A DNA stretch of 64,000 bases, taken from assembly GCF_029906645.1 (NCBI RefSeq), contig NZ_JARYGZ010000001.1, positions 496,001 to 560,000 of the forward strand, given 5' to 3'. The notes beneath the pieces were generated by a model, which saw only the letters and a program-made list of their open reading frames with translations, was not told the origin of the DNA and did no database searches. Position 1 is the stretch's first letter, and the number at the start of each line of letters is the position of its first letter. Source of the stretch: Sphingomonas oryzagri. Lineage in GTDB: Bacteria; Pseudomonadota; Alphaproteobacteria; Sphingomonadales; Sphingomonadaceae. This document shows positions 8,917-18,635 of this stretch, in pieces. Made by a program: the position numbers and the translations under genes.

Positions 8917-8973
8917 ATGGAAGACGTGACGAACACCAATCGCCATCAGGTATCCGGCAGGACAGGGCGCTAG
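8917..8973 (+). CDS. Possible 18-residue leader peptide before the HD-GYP gene
   Basis: An ATG at 8917 directly follows a GGGGGG run (8911-8916) and opens an 18-codon frame (MEDVTNTNRHQVSGRTGR) that stops at TAG 8971-8973, three bases before the HD-GYP ATG. The close spacing would allow translational coupling. The spacing between the G run and the ATG is very short, and no homologue is known, so this is tentative. Confidence 0.3.
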   Translation: MEDVTNTNRHQVSGRTGR

Positions 8974-8976
8974 CGC

Positions 8977-10170
8977 ATGCTGCGTCGGATCAGCCCCTGC
9001 CATGTCCAGCTCGGCATGTATGTCCACGCGCTCGAGGGGCGCTGGGCGGATCAGCCGCACTGGCCGCGCGAGCGGTTGCTCGACGACGAGGGCGAGGTCG
9101 AGCAGCTGCGCCGCAGCGTGCTGACCTCGATCGTCATCGATACCGACAAGGGGCGATCGATTCCGTTCGCCACCCGTCGCACGCCCGCGCCCGCCGGTGG
9201 CACCGTCGCCGGGCTGCGCGTCGGCAAGGCGTCAGCCGACCCGACCATGAAGGGCCTGCTGCAGACCGTCGGCCGATCGCGCCGCGAGGTGATGCGCGTG
9301 GTCGAGGACGTGCGGCTCGGCCGGCCGATCTCGGTCGCGCGGCTGGGGCCGGTGCTCACCGACCTGTCCGAGCAGGTGGAGCGCAACGCCGCCGCCTTCC
9401 TGGGCATCCTGCGGCTGAAGGCGCGCGACGAATATACCTATCTCCATTCGGTCGCGGTGTCGGCGCTGATGATGAACCTCGCGCGGACGCTCGATCGGCC
9501 GGCGGAGGAGGTGTCCGCGCTCGGCATGGCGGGCCTGCTCCACGATGTCGGCAAGATCGCGATGCCGCCGGATATCCTCAACAAGCCGGGCCGGCTGACC
9601 GAGGAGGAATTCGCGGTGATGCGTCGCCATGCCGAGGATGGCGCGCGGATCCTCAAGGCGGGGCAGGGCGTGCCGGATGCGGCCTTCGACGTCTGCCTCC
9701 ACCATCACGAGCGGATGGACGGCAAGGGCTATCCCTTCGGCCTCACGGGCGATCGGCTGAGCCTCGCCGCGCGGATGGGGGCGATCTGCGACGTGTACGA
9801 CGCGCTCACCTCGCACCGCGCCTACAAGGATGCCTGGTCGCCGCAGAAGGCGCTGGCCGAGATGCAGAGCTGGGCCGGGCATTTCGATCCGGCTTTGCTT
9901 AAGGCGTTCCTGCGCAGCCTCGGCATCTTTCCGCGCGGGACGCTGGTGCGGCTGCGCGACAGCCTGCTCGGCGTGGTGATCGCCGACAATGAGGAGCAGC
10001 CGACGCGCCCGACGGTGCGCTGCTTCCACTCGATCCCGATGGATGCGCCGATCGCGCCGGAGGACGTCCGCCTCGCGCACGACAATGTGCTGACGCTGGA
10101 GGATCCGGCCGACTGGCGGATCGCGAACTGGCCGGCGGTGCGCGCGCGGCTGCTGGGCGAGGCGGCCTGA
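8977..10170 (+). CDS. Cyclic di-GMP phosphodiesterase, DUF3391 plus HD-GYP domain
   Basis: Degrades the second messenger c-di-GMP. The 397-residue protein starts with a DUF3391 region (residues 1-110: ISPCHVQLGMYVHALEG) and carries an HD-GYP domain from about residue 140. Metal and signature residues are intact: HDVGK with His189-Asp190, and HHERMDGKGYP with the HHE at about 242-244, so it should be active. It has no signal peptide or membrane segment and should act in the cytoplasm. A PilZ protein, a c-di-GMP binder, is encoded convergently 18 bases downstream, suggesting local signalling. A short upstream frame ends three bases before the ATG. Confidence 0.93.
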   Translation: MLRRISPCHVQLGMYVHALEGRWADQPHWPRERLLDDEGEVEQLRRSVLTSIVIDTDKGRSIPFATRRTPAPAGGTVAGLRVGKASADPTMKGLLQTVGRSRREVMRVVEDVRLGRPISVARLGPVLTDLSEQVERNAAAFLGILRLKARDEYTYLHSVAVSALMMNLARTLDRPAEEVSALGMAGLLHDVGKIAMPPDILNKPGRLTEEEFAVMRRHAEDGARILKAGQGVPDAAFDVCLHHHERMDGKGYPFGLTGDRLSLAARMGAICDVYDALTSHRAYKDAWSPQKALAEMQSWAGHFDPALLKAFLRSLGIFPRGTLVRLRDSLLGVVIADNEEQPTRPTVRCFHSIPMDAPIAPEDVRLAHDNVLTLEDPADWRIANWPAVRARLLGEAA

Positions 10171-10188
10171 ACCGCCCCGGCGGCTGGA

Positions 10189-10521
10189 TCAGAACTCGTT
10201 CCAGGCCGGCTTGTCGTTCGGCGCGCGCTTCAGCATCATGCCGTAAATGTCCGACGCGATGGGTTCGAGGAACTCGCCGCCAACCCGGCCGCCCAGCGAC
10301 CAGACGATCTTGGCGGCGCGATTGCCGACCACTGGCAGCTTCACCGCCACCACGTCCCCCGGTGCGAGCGGCGCCTGGCAGCGCGACATGAATCCGAAAG
10401 GCGAGACGTCGACTATCAGCACCGTGGTACGGATGCCGGCCGGCCCGTCGATCGGCGCGCGGAAGGACACGACGTCACGCGGTGCGCGACGGCTCTCGAT
10501 CGTGGAAATTGCGGTCGCCAT
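10189..10521 (-). CDS. PilZ domain protein
   Basis: A 110-residue single-domain protein. The c-di-GMP contact motifs are visible: RRAPR near residue 11-15 (RxxxR type) and VDVSPFGF near residue 38-45 (D/NxSxxG). The last part, KIVWSLGGRVGGEFLEP, matches the closing strand of PilZ domains. Such proteins change partner activity when the messenger is bound, often in motility, envelope or cell cycle. It is convergent with the HD-GYP phosphodiesterase gene; the partner cannot be inferred. Confidence 0.88.
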   Translation of the reverse strand: MATAISTIESRRAPRDVVSFRAPIDGPAGIRTTVLIVDVSPFGFMSRCQAPLAPGDVVAVKLPVVGNRAAKIVWSLGGRVGGEFLEPIASDIYGMMLKRAPNDKPAWNEF

Positions 10522-10631
10522 TACTCACAAACCCCCGGCTACATGGGGACTTTGTGCAAGTGCGGCATGAACGATGCATCAAGAGACAGCGTTAAGACGC
10601 GTTTACCGACGATCGTATAAGATCCGTGTCC

Positions 10632-11864
10632 TCAGCGCGTCAGGATGCCGTGGCGCTTCTTTCCGAGGCTGATCTTCACCGGAACGTCCTCCAGCACGAT
10701 CTCGAAGGTGGGATCGGTGATCGCGAGATCGTTGAGGCGCACCGCGCCCTCGCCAATCTTGCGCCGCGCTTCGCCGTTGGAGGCGGCGAAGCCCAGCACG
10801 GTGAGCGCCTGCACGATCGGGATCGACCCGCCGTCGATACGCAGCGTCGGCAGGTCGCCGCCGGCAGCTCCTTCCTCGAAGGTCCTGCGTGCGGTCTCGG
10901 CGGCGTCGCGCGCGGCCTCCTCGCCATGCGCCATCGTGGTCGCGGCGTTGGCGAGCGCGATCTTGGCCGCGTTGATCTCGGCGCCCTCCAGCGCCTCCAG
11001 CCGGGCGATCTCGGCGAGCGGCAGGTCGGTGAACAGGCGCAGGAACTTGCCGACATCGGCATCCTGCGTGTTCCGCCAGAACTGCCAGTAATCGTAGGGC
11101 GCGAGCATGTCGGCGTTGAGCCAGACGGCGCCCTTTGCGGTCTTGCCCATCTTGCCGCCGTCCGCCGTGGTGATCAGCGGGGTGGTGAGGCCGAATACCT
11201 GTTCGCCGGCGACGCGCCGGGTCAGCTCGATGCCGTTGACGATGTTGCCCCACTGGTCCGATCCGCCCATCTGCAGGCGACATTCGGCGCGGCGGGCCAG
11301 CTCTAGGAAATCGTACCCTTGCAGGATCATGTAGTTGAATTCGAGGAAGCTCAGCGATTGCTCGCGATCGAGCCGCAGCTTCACCGAATCGAAGCTCAGC
11401 ATCCGGTTGACCGAGAAATGCTGGCCGATCTCGCGCAGGAAGGGGATGTATTCCAGTCTGTCGAGCCATTCGGCATTGTCGAGCATGATCGCGTCGGACG
11501 GACCGTCCCCGAAGGTCAGGAAGCGCTCGAACACGCGCTTGATCGAGGCGATATTCTCCGCGATCGTCTCGTCCGTCATCAGCTTGCGCGCCTCGTCCTT
11601 GAACGAGGGGTCGCCGATCTTGCCGGTGCCGCCGCCCATCAGCACGATCGGCTTGTGGCCCGCCTGCTGGAGACGCCTGAGCATCATGATCTGCACGAGG
11701 CTGCCGACATGGAGCGACGGCGCGGTCGGATCGAAGCCGATATAGCCCGGCACCACCTGGCGCGTGGCGAGGGCGTCCAGCCCTTCCGCATCGGTCAGCT
11801 GGTGGATATAGCCGCGCTCGTCGAGTAGGCGCAGCAGTTCGGATTTGTACGGCATCGTCGTCAT
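10632..11864 (-). CDS. tyrS: Tyrosyl-tRNA synthetase
   Basis: Charges tRNA-Tyr. The 410-residue class Ic enzyme has the HIGH-like motif PSLHVGSLV near residue 47, [13 protein letters not shown], the binding motif [11 protein letters not shown] and the KMSKS-like motif [10 protein letters not shown] near residue 240; a C-terminal S4 RNA-binding domain (INDPT-type region, then [10 protein letters not shown]) closes it. The frame is open to 12014, but the extension overlaps anmK in antisense and is not conserved-looking. ATG at 11864 or 11855 is the likely start; neither has a strong SD. Divergent from anmK across about 30 bases. Confidence 0.96.
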   Translation of the reverse strand: MTTMPYKSELLRLLDERGYIHQLTDAEGLDALATRQVVPGYIGFDPTAPSLHVGSLVQIMMLRRLQQAGHKPIVLMGGGTGKIGDPSFKDEARKLMTDETIAENIASIKRVFERFLTFGDGPSDAIMLDNAEWLDRLEYIPFLREIGQHFSVNRMLSFDSVKLRLDREQSLSFLEFNYMILQGYDFLELARRAECRLQMGGSDQWGNIVNGIELTRRVAGEQVFGLTTPLITTADGGKMGKTAKGAVWLNADMLAPYDYWQFWRNTQDADVGKFLRLFTDLPLAEIARLEALEGAEINAAKIALANAATTMAHGEEAARDAAETARRTFEEGAAGGDLPTLRIDGGSIPIVQALTVLGFAASNGEARRKIGEGAVRLNDLAITDPTFEIVLEDVPVKISLGKKRHGILTR

Positions 11865-11895
11865 GGCGGCGGGGCGATAGCATGGGGGCAGGCGC

Positions 11896-12996
11896 ATGGG
11901 TAGCGAGACGATGCTGGCGATCGGTCTGATGTCCGGCACCTCGCTCGACGGGATCGACGCCGCGCTGATCGAGACGGATGGCGAAGGCATCGTGAAGCCG
12001 ATCGCCTTCCGCACCGAGCCTTATTCGGATGCCGCCCGCAAGCAGCTGCAGGAAGCCACCGCGCTGGCGCTGACCTACGAGAAACCGCGCCTCTCGCCCG
12101 AGATCGGCGCGGCGACCGAGATGCTGACGCGCCGGCACCTGATCCTGATCCACCAGCTGCTCGCCTCCGCCGGGAAAGACGCGAAGGATGTCGACGTGAT
12201 CGGCTTCCACGGCCAGACCGTCGCGCACCGGCCCGATCGCGGCTGGACCTGGCAGATCGGCGACGGCGCGATGATGGCCTCCGCGCTCGGTGTGCCGGTG
12301 GTCCACGATCTGCGCGGGGCGGACGTGAAGGCGGGCGGGCAGGGCGCGCCGCTGCTGCCGGTCTATCACCGCGCCCTGCTGTCGGGCGCCACGCTGCCGG
12401 TGGCAGTGCTCAACCTCGGTGGGGTAGGCAACATCACCTTCGTGGGGAGTGACGGCACGCTGGTGGCGTTCGATACCGGCCCCGCCAACGGCCTCGTCAA
12501 CGACTGGATGGCAGCGGAAACCGGCAAGGAGTTCGATGACGGCGGCGCCTTCGCGGCGACTGGCACGATCGACAAGGCGGTGCTGGCCGCGATGCTGGAC
12601 AATCCATGGTTCGATCAGCCTCCACCCAAGTCGCTCGACCGGGCGGATTTCACCATCCAGCCGGCACGCGGCCTTGGCGCGGCCGATGGCGCCGCGACGC
12701 TCACCGCTTTCACCGCCGCCACCGTCGCCCTGGCGCTCGATCACCTGCCGGAACGGCCGACGAAGATCATCGTCGCCGGCGGCGGCCGCCACAATGCGAC
12801 GATGATGGCCATGCTTTCGGATGCCTGCGAAATTCCCGTGGAGCCGATCGAGGCGGTCGGGCAAAATGGTGACGCGACCGAGGCCGAGGGATTCGCCTAT
12901 ATGGCGGTGCGGTCGCTGAAAGGTCTGCCGATCAGCTTTCCGGGCACCACGGGGGTGCCGGAACCGTTGACCGGGGGGCGGCTCAGCCGCCCGTGA
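11896..12996 (+). CDS. anmK: Anhydro-N-acetylmuramic acid kinase
   Basis: Phosphorylates 1,6-anhydro-MurNAc from cell-wall turnover to MurNAc-6-phosphate in the cytoplasm. The 366-residue protein shows the N-terminal phosphate motif [16 protein letters not shown], the segment [20 protein letters not shown] with catalytic Asp region, [12 protein letters not shown] and [13 protein letters not shown], and near the end [14 protein letters not shown]. Length is normal. The divergent tyrS start is about 30 bases away. A secreted small protein gene follows directly. Confidence 0.96.
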   Translation: MGSETMLAIGLMSGTSLDGIDAALIETDGEGIVKPIAFRTEPYSDAARKQLQEATALALTYEKPRLSPEIGAATEMLTRRHLILIHQLLASAGKDAKDVDVIGFHGQTVAHRPDRGWTWQIGDGAMMASALGVPVVHDLRGADVKAGGQGAPLLPVYHRALLSGATLPVAVLNLGGVGNITFVGSDGTLVAFDTGPANGLVNDWMAAETGKEFDDGGAFAATGTIDKAVLAAMLDNPWFDQPPPKSLDRADFTIQPARGLGAADGAATLTAFTAATVALALDHLPERPTKIIVAGGGRHNATMMAMLSDACEIPVEPIEAVGQNGDATEAEGFAYMAVRSLKGLPISFPGTTGVPEPLTGGRLSRP

Positions 12997-13010
12997 CGGG
13001 GAAAGAATCG

Positions 13011-13295
13011 ATGCCGTTGTTGCCGTTGTTGATGCTCGCCGCCGCCGCTGCCCCTGACAACGATGGCAGATCGCGCGACGCCTGCCTGCGCGCGAGCGGG
13101 ATGGATGGGGCGGCGGCCTCGGCGCCGGTCCATTTCTCGGATCGGTCGGCGCTCGACGTGCTGCTGGTGACGGGCCACTATCCGCCCCGCGTCAACAAGG
13201 GGCGCGCCGGCACGATGCTGTGCCTCTACGATCGCCGGACGAAGATGGCGCAGGTGCGCGACGCGGAGGCGTGGAGCAGGGCGCCGAAGCCCTAG
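13011..13295 (+). CDS. Hypothetical secreted small protein
   Basis: About 94 residues. The N-terminus MPLLPLLMLAAAAAPDNDG looks like a signal peptide. The mature part has two Cys residues (DACLRASG and TMLCLYDRR) that could pair in the periplasm. GGGGAAAG before the ATG at 13011 supports this start; a GTG at 12993 overlapping the anmK stop is an alternative that would add six residues. It probably belongs to the anmK transcript. I do not recognise a family. Confidence 0.65.
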   Translation: MPLLPLLMLAAAAAPDNDGRSRDACLRASGMDGAAASAPVHFSDRSALDVLLVTGHYPPRVNKGRAGTMLCLYDRRTKMAQVRDAEAWSRAPKP

Positions 13296-13302
13296 CGCGA
13301 AG

Positions 13303-13968
13303 TCAGGCGTGGCGCCGCGCGCTTTCGCGGCTTTCGAGCAGATCCCACAGGCCGCGATGCTGGACGAGCAATTGCTGCGCCCCGAACGCCATGGCGCGCT
13401 CGATGCCCGGCGTTTCGGAAGCCTCGGTGGCGATGGCAAGCGTTTCGGACACGCCCGGCAGATCGAGCGGGGGCACCTGGATGCCGAAGCGCTGGGCCGC
13501 GGCATCGAGCACGCGGCGGATCGGCCGCCAGTCGAGCACCAGCGCGATCGCGGCGCCGATCGCGGTGCCGTTGCGTTCGGACTGGGCGAGCGTGGCGAGC
13601 GCATGGCTCTGGTTGGCAACCGCCGCCTCGCTCTGCGACTGGCCGAGCGTGGAGGGCAGCGGGCCGGCCGCGACGACGAGCCGCGTCAGATAGGAACGCT
13701 CCGCCGCGAAGCCGGGGGCGGCGCGATAGATGAAGGTGCGCGCGGTCGGGTGGACGACGCGCGCGGCGGCGTGATCGATCACGCCCGGATAGCGGCCGTG
13801 CAGCAGACAGACGAAATGCGCGATGTCGGCGAGGTTGCGGACGGCGGGATCGCCCTCCAGCGCCGGGGAGAGCGGATAGCCGTGGCTCGCACTGCCTTCC
13901 TTCGCGACCATGTCGGACAGGAGTTCGGCTACGCCGGACGGCTGCCTGTCGATCGCCTGCGATGCCAT
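13303..13968 (-). CDS. Conserved-looking hypothetical protein, 221 residues
   Basis: No catalytic motif is recognised. The product is mainly helical and soluble, with repeated Ala-rich helices and a central segment IAHFVCLLHGRYPGVIDHAA. The frame extends upstream to 14277, but ATG at 13968 (MASQAIDRQPSG) has an AAAGGG site just before it; the upstream part is arginine-rich and overlaps repeats. It is convergent with the small secreted protein gene and lies next to rpoD. It behaves like a sphingomonad-restricted gene, so the function is left open. Confidence 0.7.
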   Translation of the reverse strand: MASQAIDRQPSGVAELLSDMVAKEGSASHGYPLSPALEGDPAVRNLADIAHFVCLLHGRYPGVIDHAAARVVHPTARTFIYRAAPGFAAERSYLTRLVVAAGPLPSTLGQSQSEAAVANQSHALATLAQSERNGTAIGAAIALVLDWRPIRRVLDAAAQRFGIQVPPLDLPGVSETLAIATEASETPGIERAMAFGAQQLLVQHRGLWDLLESRESARRHA

Positions 13969-14088
13969 GCGCTGCCCTTTCGCTCGCGTGCCAACACGCG
14001 GCCCCGTGCCCGCGCTGTCGGTCGGCTCTACGCGAAAGGGGTAAAGGTGCGGTTTACGAGGACGGCTCATCCTCCCTGCGTGAAGCGC

Positions 14089-14102
14089 GGGGGGGGGGGG
14101 GG
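14089..14102. other. Homopolymer of 14 G on the + strand
   Basis: An uninterrupted G14 tract lies in the intergenic space between the hypothetical gene and rpoD. Such a tract can vary in length by slipped-strand pairing, or be a sequencing or assembly error. It is not inside a confident gene. Confidence 0.9.
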
Positions 14103-14156
14103 CGATGCGGGACGCCTGACACGAGAAGACCGCCGGCTTGCGCCGACGGCCCCTCC

Positions 14157-14196
14157 ACCGGCTTCGCCGGTCCCCCTCCCCAGCAAGCTGGGGAGG
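14157..14196. terminator. Tandem GC-rich hairpins 3' of rpoD
   Basis: Two stems stand together: ACCGGC-TTC-GCCGGT (14157-14171) and CCTCCCCAGC-AA-GCTGGGGAGG (14175-14196). The second starts 7 bases beyond the rpoD stop and could end its transcript. The CCTCCCC stem resembles those at 18611, 25819, 25929, 37828 and 37935. There is no clear U tract. Confidence 0.6.
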
Positions 14197-14203
14197 ATGA
14201 ACG

Positions 14204-16246
14204 TTACTGATCGAGGAAGCTGCGCATCTTGCGGCTGCGGCTCGGGTGCTTGAGCTTGCGCAGCGCCTTGGCCTCAATCTGGCGGATGCGCTCGCGCGTC
14301 ACGCTGAACTGCTGGCCGACTTCCTCCAGCGTGTGATCGGTGTTCATGCCGATGCCGAAGCGCATCCGCAGCACGCGCTCCTCGCGCGGCGTGAGGCTGG
14401 CCAGAACCCGCGTCACCGTCTCCTTCAGGTTCTGCTGGATCGCGGCATCCACCGGGATGATCGCATTCTTGTCCTCGATGAAGTCACCCAGGTGCGAATC
14501 CTCCTCGTCGCCGATCGGCGTTTCGAGGGAGATCGGCTCCTTGGCGATCTTCATCACCTTGCGGACCTTCTCGAGCGGCATCGAGAGGCGCTCGGCCAGC
14601 TCTTCCGGGGTCGGCTCGCGGCCGGTTTCGTGGAGGAACTGGCGGCTGGTGCGGACCAGCTTGTTGATCGTCTCGATCATGTGGACCGGGATGCGGATGG
14701 TCCGCGCCTGATCGGCGATCGAGCGGGTGATGGCCTGACGGATCCACCACGTCGCATAGGTGGAGAACTTGTAGCCGCGGCGATACTCGAACTTGTCGAC
14801 CGCCTTCATCAGGCCGATATTGCCCTCCTGGATGAGATCCAGGAACTGCAGGCCGCGGTTCGTGTATTTCTTGGCGATCGAGATGACGAGGCGCAGGTTC
14901 GCTTCGACCATCTCCTTCTTGGCGATGCGGGCCTCGCGTTCGCCCTTCTGCACCATGTTCACGATGCGGCGGAATTCGGGCAGCGCCATGCCGGTGCTGC
15001 CGACGATCTCGCTGATCTCGTTGCGGATGCGATCGACCGCGGTTCCTTCCGCGGCGGCGAACGCGGCGAACTTCTTGTCGATGCCCTTCACGCGATCGAG
15101 CCAGCCATCCTCCAGCTCGTGATCGATATAGGCGTCGAGGAAGGCCTTGCGCGGCACCTTGTGGCGCTCGGCGAGGCGCAGCATCTGGCCGCCCAGCGCG
15201 GTCAGGCGCCGGTTGAACGCGTAGAGCTGATCGACGAGATGCTCGATCTTGGCGCCGTGGAACTGGACGCTCTCCACCTCGGCGGTGAGCTGCTCGCGAA
15301 GCGCCTGGTACTTGGCCTCCTCGCGCTCCGGATAGCCGCCGGAGTTCAGCGCATCGACGCGCGCCTGCTGGATCTTGGCGAACTGGTGGTAGAGGCTGGT
15401 GATCGTCGCGAAGCGCTCCAGCGCCAGCGGCTTCAGCTGCTCTTCCATCTGGGCGAGGCTGAGGGTGTTGTCCTCCTCGTCATCCTCCTGCGGGCGCGGC
15501 GTGCGGCGCTCGGTGAGACCGTCCTCGTCCTCGTCGGCGGACTGCTCCTCCTCCGGCTCTTCCTCTTCCTTGTAGGATTTGCCGGCGGTCTTCTCGGAGA
15601 TTTCCCCGTTGTCGTCGCCGTCATCGTCGTCGGACATGTTCTCCGGCGCCGGGTCCTTGTTGAGCATCGCGTCGAGATCGAGGATCTCGCGCAGCTGCAT
15701 CGTGCCCTCGTTGAGCGCGGTAGACCATTCGATGATGGCGTTGAAGGTGATCGGGCTTTCGCACAGCCCCAGGATCATCGTGTCGCGGCCGGCCTCGATG
15801 CGCTTGGCGATGGCGATCTCGCCCTCGCGGCTGAGCAGTTCGACGGCGCCCATCTCGCGCAGGTACATGCGGACGGGATCGTCGGTGCGATCGACCGTCT
15901 CCTTCTTCTTCTCGACCTGGAAGACCTCGCCCGAGCCGTCGTCGGAGGACTGCTCCTCGTCGGCGTCGTCCTGCTCCTGCGGCTTCTCGTCCTCGCCGGC
16001 GTCCTCGTTCTCGACGATGTTCACGCCCATCTCGTTGAGCGCGGCCATGATGTCTTCATATTTGTCGGGATCGATCTGATCCTGCGGCAGCGCCTCGTTC
16101 AGCTCGTCGAAGGTCAGGTAGCCGCGCTTCTTGGCGCGCGCGATCAGCTTCTTGAGGCCGGCCTCGTTCAGGTCGACGATCGGCGCATCGCCGTCACCGC
16201 CACCCGCACCGCCTGCAGTCGCTTCCGCTACGTTCGTCTTCGCCAT
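14204..16246 (-). CDS. rpoD: RNA polymerase primary sigma factor RpoD
   Basis: The housekeeping sigma-70. At 680 residues it has region 1.1 at the N-terminus ([19 protein letters not shown]), a long acidic non-conserved insert (Glu/Asp-rich, about residues 100-280), region 2 with [17 protein letters not shown] for -10 recognition, region 3 and region 4.2 helix-turn-helix [17 protein letters not shown]. The C-terminus is complete. It is downstream of dnaG with an 8-base gap, the usual macromolecular synthesis arrangement, here without rpsU. A hairpin follows the stop. Confidence 0.98.
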   Translation of the reverse strand: MAKTNVAEATAGGAGGGDGDAPIVDLNEAGLKKLIARAKKRGYLTFDELNEALPQDQIDPDKYEDIMAALNEMGVNIVENEDAGEDEKPQEQDDADEEQSSDDGSGEVFQVEKKKETVDRTDDPVRMYLREMGAVELLSREGEIAIAKRIEAGRDTMILGLCESPITFNAIIEWSTALNEGTMQLREILDLDAMLNKDPAPENMSDDDDGDDNGEISEKTAGKSYKEEEEPEEEQSADEDEDGLTERRTPRPQEDDEEDNTLSLAQMEEQLKPLALERFATITSLYHQFAKIQQARVDALNSGGYPEREEAKYQALREQLTAEVESVQFHGAKIEHLVDQLYAFNRRLTALGGQMLRLAERHKVPRKAFLDAYIDHELEDGWLDRVKGIDKKFAAFAAAEGTAVDRIRNEISEIVGSTGMALPEFRRIVNMVQKGEREARIAKKEMVEANLRLVISIAKKYTNRGLQFLDLIQEGNIGLMKAVDKFEYRRGYKFSTYATWWIRQAITRSIADQARTIRIPVHMIETINKLVRTSRQFLHETGREPTPEELAERLSMPLEKVRKVMKIAKEPISLETPIGDEEDSHLGDFIEDKNAIIPVDAAIQQNLKETVTRVLASLTPREERVLRMRFGIGMNTDHTLEEVGQQFSVTRERIRQIEAKALRKLKHPSRSRKMRSFLDQ

Positions 16247-16254
16247 GCCTACCC

Positions 16255-18129
16255 TCAGAATTCGGCCTGCTCCCTCAACTCGGAGAGCCGCCGTTCCGTT
16301 TCAACTTTCTCGCGCTGGAGGTGCTGCTGCTCCTCCCACGCATGCTCATCCGTTCCGTCGGCCAGTCGGGCCGTGGCTTCCGCGATCCGCGCATCGAGCT
16401 CGGAGCGCCTGACCATCACGTCGATCACTTCCCCCAGATCGCGACGCGCGCGCTCAGGGTCCGCATTGCCGCGCTGGAAGGAAAAGGCAAGCCCGTTCGC
16501 GCGGCCGGGCTTCCCGAGAAGGTCCAGACCACCGACTCGCCGCAATATGGTGCTTATGCCTTCATCTTCAAGCGCCTCGCCGCGCCATGCCGCCTCGACC
16601 AGCGCGGTACGCACCCGGTCGAGCGCCGGATCGGCGAAATGGAGGTGTGAAAGCGGCTCGGCATGGTCGCCGATCACGGCGGGCAGGCGGATCAGCCCGG
16701 CAAGGATGGCGCGCGCCTCGATGGGGCCGATGCCGGACTGGTTGAGCGCCTTGGTCGCGGCGTGGGGCGGGGGCGGGGCGTCCACCCAGCGGCCGCGCCG
16801 ATCCTGCACCTTGCGGGGGCGGAAGCTGCCGGTACCGCCGGTGCGGGGCTGCCAGTCGCGACGGGGACCGGCGAACTTGTCGTCGATGCGCTGGCGGAAA
16901 TCCTGAAAATACTGGTGCGATACGTCCTTGTCGGCGATGGCGCGGCTATGCTCGGTGAGGCGCTGCTTGAGGCCGGCGCGGGCTTCGGGCGTGTCGAGCG
17001 GCAAGGCGGCCTCTTCGTGGCGCCAGAGGCGATCAACCAGCGCTTCGGGCGTTTCGAGCAGCGCTTCCATCGCGGTACGACCACCCGAGCGGATCACGTC
17101 GTCCGGATCCTGCCCGCCCGGCAATGTCAGGAAGCGCAGCGTCCTGCCGGGCGCGAGGAACGGCAACGCCCGCCCGATGGCGCGCACCGCCGCCTTCTGC
17201 CCGGCATTGTCGCCGTCGAAGCAGAGGATCGGCTGCGGGTCCATCCGCCACAGCCGCTCCAGCTGCCCTTCGGTGAGCGCGGTGCCGAGCGGGGCGACCG
17301 CCTCCTCGATCCCGGCTCCGGCGAGCGCGATCACGTCCATATAGCCCTCGACCACGATCACGCGGTTGGCCTTGCGGCTCGCTGCGGCGGCGAGATCGAG
17401 GTTGAACAGGGTGCGGCCCTTGTCGAACAGCACCGTCTCGGGCGAGTTCAGATACTTCGGCTCGCCCTCGCCGAGGATGCGGCCGCCGAAGGCGATGGTC
17501 CGCCCGCGCGCGTCGCGGATCGGGATCATCAGGCGGCCCCGGAAGCGATCGTAGGGTTCGCGATTGCCTTCCTCCGGGCGGATCAGCAGGCCGCATTCGA
17601 CGAGCTTGTCGTCGCCCGCCTCCTTGAGCGCGGAGCGCAGGCCGGTGCGGGTGTCTGGCGCGAAGCCGATGCGGAACTTGCGGGCGAGCGCCTCGGAGAT
17701 GCCGCGCTTCTGGAGATAGGCGCGGGCGTGCGCACCCTCGGCGCGGCCGAGCTGCTCGACGAACCAGGCCTCGGCCTGCGCCATGACGTCATGCAAGGTG
17801 GAGGCGCGCTCGGCCTTCTCGCGGGCGCGGGGATCCTGCGCGGGCACCTCCATGCCGGCCGCCTGCGCGAGTTCCTTCACCGCATCCATGAAGGGCAGGC
17901 CGCGCTGGTCGGTCATCCAGCGGATCGCGTCGCCATGCGCCCCGCAGCCGAAGCAATGGTAGAAGCCCTTGTCGTCGTTGATCGTGAAGCTGGGCGTTTT
18001 CTCGTTGTGGAACGGGCAGCACGCCTTCCACTCGCGTCCGGCGCGCTGGAGCTTGGTGGTCTTGCCGATCAGCGCGGAGAGGAGGGTGCGGGCGCGGAGT
18101 TCGTCCAGCCAGGCGGGGGAGAGGGTCAT
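16255..18129 (-). CDS. dnaG: DNA primase
   Basis: Makes RNA primers for replication. The 624-residue protein has the CHC2 zinc ribbon with ligands Cys38, His41, Cys59 and Cys62, the catalytic core, and a TOPRIM domain with [13 protein letters not shown] and [13 protein letters not shown] carrying the metal-binding acids. A DnaB-interacting C-terminal region follows a basic, Arg/Pro-rich linker. Its ATG overlaps the stop of the upstream GIY-YIG gene by four bases (ATGA), and rpoD follows 8 bases after its stop, so the three may be co-transcribed. Confidence 0.97.
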   Translation of the reverse strand: MTLSPAWLDELRARTLLSALIGKTTKLQRAGREWKACCPFHNEKTPSFTINDDKGFYHCFGCGAHGDAIRWMTDQRGLPFMDAVKELAQAAGMEVPAQDPRAREKAERASTLHDVMAQAEAWFVEQLGRAEGAHARAYLQKRGISEALARKFRIGFAPDTRTGLRSALKEAGDDKLVECGLLIRPEEGNREPYDRFRGRLMIPIRDARGRTIAFGGRILGEGEPKYLNSPETVLFDKGRTLFNLDLAAAASRKANRVIVVEGYMDVIALAGAGIEEAVAPLGTALTEGQLERLWRMDPQPILCFDGDNAGQKAAVRAIGRALPFLAPGRTLRFLTLPGGQDPDDVIRSGGRTAMEALLETPEALVDRLWRHEEAALPLDTPEARAGLKQRLTEHSRAIADKDVSHQYFQDFRQRIDDKFAGPRRDWQPRTGGTGSFRPRKVQDRRGRWVDAPPPPHAATKALNQSGIGPIEARAILAGLIRLPAVIGDHAEPLSHLHFADPALDRVRTALVEAAWRGEALEDEGISTILRRVGGLDLLGKPGRANGLAFSFQRGNADPERARRDLGEVIDVMVRRSELDARIAEATARLADGTDEHAWEEQQHLQREKVETERRLSELREQAEF

Positions 18130-18545
18130 GGGGTGGGGGCTGCGTTTGGGGCACGTCCTTCGACAAGCTCAGGACGAACGGTGTTTATGTGGCCGGCCTC
18201 TCCCCCCCCGGATTGTACGCTGGCCTCAAAAAACCCGTTCGTCCTGAGCGAAGTCGAAGGACGTGCCTCACGCGATACCGCCAGCTCCGAAACCCTTTTC
18301 CAGTCGCCCGCGATCAGGGCTTCCTTCTTGGCGCGCGACCAGCCTTTGACCTGTCGCTCTGCCGCCAGCGCTTCCGCCCGTGTGCTGAACGCCTCGCTCC
18401 AAACCAGCATTACCGGCCGCCGCCTTGCCGTGAAGTCACTGCCTTTCCCAGCTTCATGCTGTGCCACCCTCGCTTCAAGCGCGTCCGTATGTCCGACATA
18501 ATATCGGCCGTCCGCGCATCTTAGCATGTAGGTCCAGAAGGCCAC
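18126..18545 (-). CDS. GIY-YIG domain protein with repeat-derived C-terminus
   Basis: The first 95 residues form a small GIY-YIG nuclease-type domain: YMLRCADGRYYVGHT, then the catalytic-type Arg region and the helix EAFSTRAEALAAERQVKGW. Short proteins of this UPF0213-like class are widespread and their role is unclear. The last 45 residues (REARPSTSLRTNGFF and VRPELVEGRAP) are translated intergenic repeat, so the original stop was probably lost to repeat insertion. The present stop overlaps the dnaG ATG by four bases. Confidence 0.85.
   Translation of the reverse strand: MAFWTYMLRCADGRYYVGHTDALEARVAQHEAGKGSDFTARRRPVMLVWSEAFSTRAEALAAERQVKGWSRAKKEALIAGDWKRVSELAVSREARPSTSLRTNGFFEASVQSGGGEAGHINTVRPELVEGRAPNAAPTP
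18151..18267. repeat. Inverted repeat inside the 3' end of the GIY-YIG gene
   Basis: Arms GCACGTCCTTCGACAAGCTC (from 18151) and, on the right, CGTTCGTCCTGAGCGAAGTC to GGACGTGC (ending about 18267) are complementary. Both are read in the frame of the GIY-YIG gene. Same family as 5024-5107 and 30390-30502. Confidence 0.85.
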
Positions 18546-18558
18546 CGAATCTCCTGCG

Positions 18559-18590
18559 GCACGTCCTTCGACAGGCTCAGGACGAACGGG
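18559..18590. repeat. Single repeat arm 5' of the GIY-YIG gene
   Basis: GCACGTCCTTCGACAGGCTC followed by AGGACGAACGGG is one unpaired arm of the CGTTCG...GTCGAAGGAC family. It lies in the 90-base space between yqeY and the GIY-YIG gene. Confidence 0.8.
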
Positions 18591-18610
18591 GAAAGTGTGC
18601 CGCGCCCCGA

Positions 18611-18632
18611 CCCCTCCCGCAAGCGGGAGGGG
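18611..18632. terminator. Hairpin 3' of yqeY
   Basis: CCCCTCCCGC-AA-GCGGGAGGGG is a perfect 10-base stem that begins 4 bases beyond the yqeY stop on the minus strand. It is likely the transcript end. It resembles the CCTCCCC hairpins elsewhere in the window. Confidence 0.65.
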
Positions 18633-18635
18633 AGA

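Noticed and set aside
11865-12014. tyrS N-terminal extension
   Set aside because: It is antisense to anmK and not like the family.
10603-12864. A 753-codon minus-strand frame
   Set aside because: Low-complexity shadow of anmK and tyrS in another frame.
13969-14277. Upstream extension of the 221-residue hypothetical protein
   Set aside because: Arg-rich, crosses a G14 tract and repeats; ATG 13968 has an SD.
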